Positions 60,677 to 64,000 of a DNA stretch of 64,000 nt are shown in pieces. Within the stretch, counting starts at the first letter, position 1, and the number at the start of each line of letters is the position of its first letter. The stretch is from UBA1181 sp045600225 (lineage in GTDB: Bacteria; Bacteroidota; Bacteroidia; Bacteroidales; Paludibacteraceae), in the NCBI GenBank assembly GCA_045600225.1, contig JAZRXL010000028.1, forward strand, positions 84,549 to 148,548. Direction: 5' to 3'. The notes under the pieces are model-generated. The model was not told where the DNA came from. It saw only the letters and a program-made list of their open reading frames with translations, and did not search any database. The translations under genes were made by a program, and so were the position numbers.

Positions 60677-61988
60677 GCTTACTACTCCTTTAGATTATAA
60701 TACCGTTACCGCTGCTATGGATAGCATGGCACTTGGTGATTTTTCGAAAGCAACGATTCGTGATATTCAGGCTCTTTCAAGATTGTTAGAGGAAAAAACG
60801 GGTCAGACTGTTATTCATTTGGAAATGGGTGTGCCAGGTTTGCAACCTTCTGAAATTGCCTTGAAAGCGGAGCAAGAAGCTTTAGCTAATGGTTGCGCAA
60901 CTGTTTATCCGCCTAATGGAGGTGTACCTCGCATTAAGAATGCCGCTTCTCAGTTTGTGAAGGCGTTTATAGGAGTGGATATTGAACCTCTTTGTTGTAT
61001 TCCAACCACAGGAAGTATGCAGGGTACATTTGCAACTTTCACAGCTATCTATCATGCTTGTTCTGGTACGAAGAAAGATACCGTGTTGTTTATCCAACCT
61101 GGCTTCCCTGTACAGACTACCCAATGCGATGTGATCGGTTTGAAACATGTGGGGTTGGATATTCACGATTATCGTGGCGAAGATTTGATTAAAAAGTTAG
61201 ACGAAGTATTGTCAGTAGGCAATATTAATTCTATAGTATATTCTAATCCCAATAATCCATCTTGGGTATGCTTTACAGAGGAGGAGTTGAAAGGGATTGC
61301 TGGTTTGGCAGACAAGTATGACGTGATCGTTTTGGAAGACTTGGCTTATTTTGCGATGGATTTCCGTCGTGATTTGTCTCATCCATTTGAGGCTCCTTAC
61401 CAAGCTACTGTGGCGAAATATACAGACAATTATGTGTTGTGGGTTTCTGGATCCAAGGCCTTCTCCTATGCAGGACAACGTATTGGTGTTACCTGCATCA
61501 GCAACAAGTTGTATAAGCGTGTTTACAAACCATTGGCAGATAAGTTTGGAGTGGGGGAGTTTGGTAACTTCTTCTGCAACCGTTTGATGTACACTCTGTC
61601 AAGTGGTACTACCCATAGCGTACAGCATGCAATGGCTGCTTTGATGGAGGCAGCATGCGAGGGTAAATACAACTTCTTGAACGATGTGAAGGAGTATGGT
61701 CGTCGTGCAAAATATATGAAGGATGTCTTGTTGGCTAACGGTTTCTATTTGGTTTACGACAACGATATGGGAGCACCTTTGGCAGATGGATTCTATTTCA
61801 CTGTACAGTATCCTGGCATGAACGATTTGCAGTTGACTCGTGAGTTGATGTACTACGGTATTGCGGTCTTCCCATTGGATACTATGGGTTCTAACGAACA
61901 AGGCGTTCGTGTATGTACTTCTTTCTTCAAGAAGGAACAAGAGACGATGTTCAAGGAGCGTATCGAGGCTTTTAAAAAGAATCATTAA
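60675..61988 (+). CDS. Pyridoxal-phosphate aminotransferase, class I/II
   Basis: A 437-residue fold-type I aminotransferase: VIHLEMGVPGLQPSEIAL, CATVYPPNGGVPRIKNAA, IVYSNPNNPSWVCFTEEEL (conserved Asn-Pro-x-Asn-Pro-Ser), IVLEDLAYFAMDF (cofactor Asp/Tyr) and the PLP lysine in LWVSGSKAFSYAGQRIGV. FPLDTMGSNEQGVRVCTSFF carries the substrate Arg near the end. The amino-acid substrate is not clear. It has its own promoter, and its ATG is embedded in heptad array G. An NSS transporter follows 33 bp later, suggesting that the two handle the same amino acid. Confidence 0.92.
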   Translation: MLTTPLDYNTVTAAMDSMALGDFSKATIRDIQALSRLLEEKTGQTVIHLEMGVPGLQPSEIALKAEQEALANGCATVYPPNGGVPRIKNAASQFVKAFIGVDIEPLCCIPTTGSMQGTFATFTAIYHACSGTKKDTVLFIQPGFPVQTTQCDVIGLKHVGLDIHDYRGEDLIKKLDEVLSVGNINSIVYSNPNNPSWVCFTEEELKGIAGLADKYDVIVLEDLAYFAMDFRRDLSHPFEAPYQATVAKYTDNYVLWVSGSKAFSYAGQRIGVTCISNKLYKRVYKPLADKFGVGEFGNFFCNRLMYTLSSGTTHSVQHAMAALMEAACEGKYNFLNDVKEYGRRAKYMKDVLLANGFYLVYDNDMGAPLADGFYFTVQYPGMNDLQLTRELMYYGIAVFPLDTMGSNEQGVRVCTSFFKKEQETMFKERIEAFKKNH

Positions 61989-62021
61989 TAGATCAAATAT
62001 TATTATAAGGAATATCGTAAA

Positions 62022-63416
62022 ATGAAAGACTCCTCAACTCAGCGCGAATTGCTTTCGTCACGTCTTGGCTTCATTTTAGTAGCTGCCGGTTGTGCTATTG
62101 GTATTGGTAATGTATGGAAGTTCCCCTATATCACAGGAATGAGTGGTGGAGGAATTTTTGTGCTTATCTACTTTATGTTCTTGCTGTTGTTGGGTATTCC
62201 TGTCCTTTGTATGGAGTTGAGTGTGGGACGCGCTGCTCGTAAGTCACCAATAAAGGCATTTAAGAAACTGGAGCCAGAGGGCACCAGGTGGCATCTGCAA
62301 GGGTGGGTTTCTTTGGTTGGCTGTTACATGCTTATGATGTTTTATACTACAGTGGCTGGATGGATGATGCACTATATCTTCTCGACAGCAGGAGGTACAT
62401 TTGCAGGTGAAATGCCCGAAGGTTTTGTGGTGAGCCAATTTAACTCTCTATTGAATGACCCTTTTACTATGGCTATGTGGATGGCGATTGTGGTGTTTAT
62501 AGGCAGTGTAACGGTTGGTTACGGACTAATTAAGGGAGTGGAGCGTGTGTCGAAGATTTTGATGCTTATTCTTCTTGGCCTTATGGTAGTTTTGGCCATT
62601 AATAGCGTATTGTTGGAAGGAGCCATGGCAGGACTGGAATTCTATCTTGTTCCTGATTTTGAGCGAATGAAAGAGATTGGAATAGCTAATGTGATATACA
62701 ATGCACTATCCCATGCATTCTTTACATTGAGTATTGGTATAGGTTCTATGGCAATATTCGGTAGCTATATGTCTAAGAAAAATACCATACTGAGGGAAGG
62801 TTTAATGATTGCAGTCCTTGACACGGGTGTCGCATTGGTGGCTGGTTTGATTATTTTCCCTGCATGCTTTGCTTATCATGTAGAGCCAAGTGCAGGTCCT
62901 GGTTTATTGTTCGTTACTTTGCCAGAGGTGTTCAACCGTATGCCATGGGGACAATTCTGGGGGGCAATGTTCTTTATCTTTATGTCGTTCGCGTCGTTGT
63001 CTACAGTATTCGCTGTGTTTGAAAACATCATTACCTGCTGTTCTGAGCAATTTGGGTGGTCACGTAAGCGATCTTCATTCAACAATTTCTTTATCATCGT
63101 GCTATTGTCTCTGCCATGCGTCTTAGGCTTTAGTGAGTGGACATGGGATTGGTTGAAAGTTTTTGGTGGTACAATTCTCGATCTTGAAGACTTTATTGTT
63201 TCCTATTGCCTATTGCCTCTGGGAGGTATGGTGTTCTGTTTGTTCTGTACAAGCAGATATGGTTGGGGAATGAAAGGTTTTTATAAAGAAGCGAATACAG
63301 GAGAAGGCGCACGATTCCAGCGATGGATGGGAGGATATTTGACCTATGTTCTTCCGTTGATTGTTTTGGCAGTGTTTGTCTTGGGTATTTGTGATAAGTT
63401 TGGTCTGTTAAGATAG
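62022..63416 (+). CDS. Sodium-dependent amino acid transporter (NSS/SNF family)
   Basis: A 464-residue LeuT-type symporter with about 11-12 helices. RLGFILVAAGCAIGIGNVWK (unwound TM1 sodium site), GGIFVLIYFMFLLLLGIPVL, a short outside loop, VIYNALSHAFFTLSIGIGSM (TM6) and FIFMSFASLSTVFAVFENII (TM8) are typical of the bacterial SNF group. It should import an amino acid with sodium. Directly downstream of an aminotransferase, it probably feeds it. No C-terminal extension is present. Confidence 0.93.
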   Translation: MKDSSTQRELLSSRLGFILVAAGCAIGIGNVWKFPYITGMSGGGIFVLIYFMFLLLLGIPVLCMELSVGRAARKSPIKAFKKLEPEGTRWHLQGWVSLVGCYMLMMFYTTVAGWMMHYIFSTAGGTFAGEMPEGFVVSQFNSLLNDPFTMAMWMAIVVFIGSVTVGYGLIKGVERVSKILMLILLGLMVVLAINSVLLEGAMAGLEFYLVPDFERMKEIGIANVIYNALSHAFFTLSIGIGSMAIFGSYMSKKNTILREGLMIAVLDTGVALVAGLIIFPACFAYHVEPSAGPGLLFVTLPEVFNRMPWGQFWGAMFFIFMSFASLSTVFAVFENIITCCSEQFGWSRKRSSFNNFFIIVLLSLPCVLGFSEWTWDWLKVFGGTILDLEDFIVSYCLLPLGGMVFCLFCTSRYGWGMKGFYKEANTGEGARFQRWMGGYLTYVLPLIVLAVFVLGICDKFGLLR

Positions 63417-63587
63417 GAGAGAGGATTTTCTCGTTATTCTTGTCCTAATTCTTTTGTTAAAAAATGTTATCTCTTAGGATGAGGGTTTGTTTATTCCTAA
63501 TTTATTAATAATTAGAATGTTTTAGAAGGATACGGATGATTAATGACGATTTGATTCTGTGAAACAAAAAATAATCCATATTTCTTT

Positions 63588-63618
63588 TTTGTTTTTTTAA
63601 GAAATATATCTATCTTTG
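63588..63618 (+). promoter_or_regulatory. Bacteroidota-type promoter of the PorP/SprF-like gene
   Basis: TTTG at 63588-63591, 19-bp spacer and TATCTTTG at 63611-63618 are a full consensus match. The transcript should start near 63625, about 65 nt before the ATG at 63692. Confidence 0.82.
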
Positions 63619-63691
63619 TCCACCTATGTATGATGTACACTCCAAAATGTATACATATATAAGATATTACTAATTCGATGAAAAACGTATC

Positions 63692-64000
63692 ATGATGAAA
63701 ATTAGATGTCGTATAATAAGTGTTTTGGCTTTGCTTGCTATGTTTTTGCAAGTGAATGCGCAAGATGAAATAGTATGTGATCAATACCATTTCAATTACT
63801 ATTTGGTGAACCCGGCTGTGGCTGGAGCAGAGCGCTGTACACACTTGATGTTGACAGGTAAGTTCCAATGGACGGGAGTAGAGGATGCGCCTATGACACA
63901 GACTATAAGTGCGAGAACTCGTATCTTAAAGAATGTCGGATTAGGATTGTACCTATACAATGATAAGAACGGATACTCGTATCGTCAAGGAGGAGAGGTG
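63692..64000 (+). CDS. PorP/SprF-family T9SS membrane protein (3' part cut off by window edge)
   Basis: The 103 codons to the window edge read MMKIRCRIISVLALLAMFLQ (signal peptide, cleavage after VNAQ). DQYHFNYYLVNPAVAGAERC follows, the hallmark 'YxxNPAxAG' start of PorP/SprF proteins, then TISARTRILKNVGLGLYLYN and NDKNGYSYRQGGE. These are outer-membrane proteins of the type IX secretion system and gliding motility. The ATG at 63692 is paired with one at 63695. The gene runs past base 64000. Its presence fits the T9SS-like C-terminal tails seen at 21236 and 23546. Confidence 0.88.
   Translation, partial: MMKIRCRIISVLALLAMFLQVNAQDEIVCDQYHFNYYLVNPAVAGAERCTHLMLTGKFQWTGVEDAPMTQTISARTRILKNVGLGLYLYNDKNGYSYRQGGEV

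Overview
The window looks like a chromosomal segment of an anaerobic or microaerophilic Bacteroidales bacterium (phylum Bacteroidota). The evidence is: promoters of the Bacteroidota type (-33 TTG/TTTG, 19-21 bp, -7 TAnnTTTG) at seven loci; few Shine-Dalgarno sequences; a GT3-type glycogen synthase next to a short alpha-glucan phosphorylase; a Wza/Wzc/WecA/Gmd exopolysaccharide operon; secreted proteins with type IX secretion (T9SS)-like C-termini; and a PorP/SprF gene at the right edge. No rRNA, tRNA, CRISPR array or intact transposase was seen.

Layout. 1-9.8 kb: miaA (cut by the left edge), glgP, glycogen synthase and lptD on the minus strand, then a divergent amidase-MCE pair. 9.8-12.1 kb: dnaA and a pRiA4b ORF-3-like gene. 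12.2-16.7 kb: a tightly packed operon with a small secreted protein, a VTC polyphosphate-polymerase domain protein, DUF4956, DUF2490 and a YejM/PbgA-like membrane hydrolase. 16.8-21.1 kb: a NifU-like scaffold and its GGGtGRT partner split by a four-helix-bundle cassette, then a lipoprotein dipeptidase bracketed by a duplicated 60-bp terminator. 21.2-25.0 kb: a DUF4832 secreted protein, a decayed secreted beta-helix-like gene and an OmpA-family protein.

25.3-58.4 kb is one large exopolysaccharide/O-antigen region, almost all on the minus strand. It has eleven glycosyltransferases (five GT2, five GT4, one GT25), WecA-type initiation, one Wzy-type polymerase, two Wzx flippases, Wza and Wzc, Gmd, two pyruvyl transferases, an Fe-S F420-dehydrogenase-beta-like protein, two acyl/acetyltransferases, and a carrier-protein module (AMP ligase, GNAT-ACP fusion, WbqC). 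A two-gene ATPase plus small-partner module that resembles a defence system sits inside it beside a duplicated, broken GT2 fragment. 58.6-64 kb: an outer-membrane beta-barrel protein, an aminotransferase, a sodium-dependent (NSS) transporter and the start of a PorP/SprF gene.

The most unusual signal is a family of short heptanucleotide arrays (AATTNNN or AGTTNNN, about 2-8 units) at seven places, each placed exactly on a stop or start codon. Two single-gene segments, the four-helix-bundle gene and one Wzx gene, have arrays at both ends. Two arrays also lie at the ends of truncated genes. I do not recognise this as a named element; it may mark cassette exchange or repair joints.
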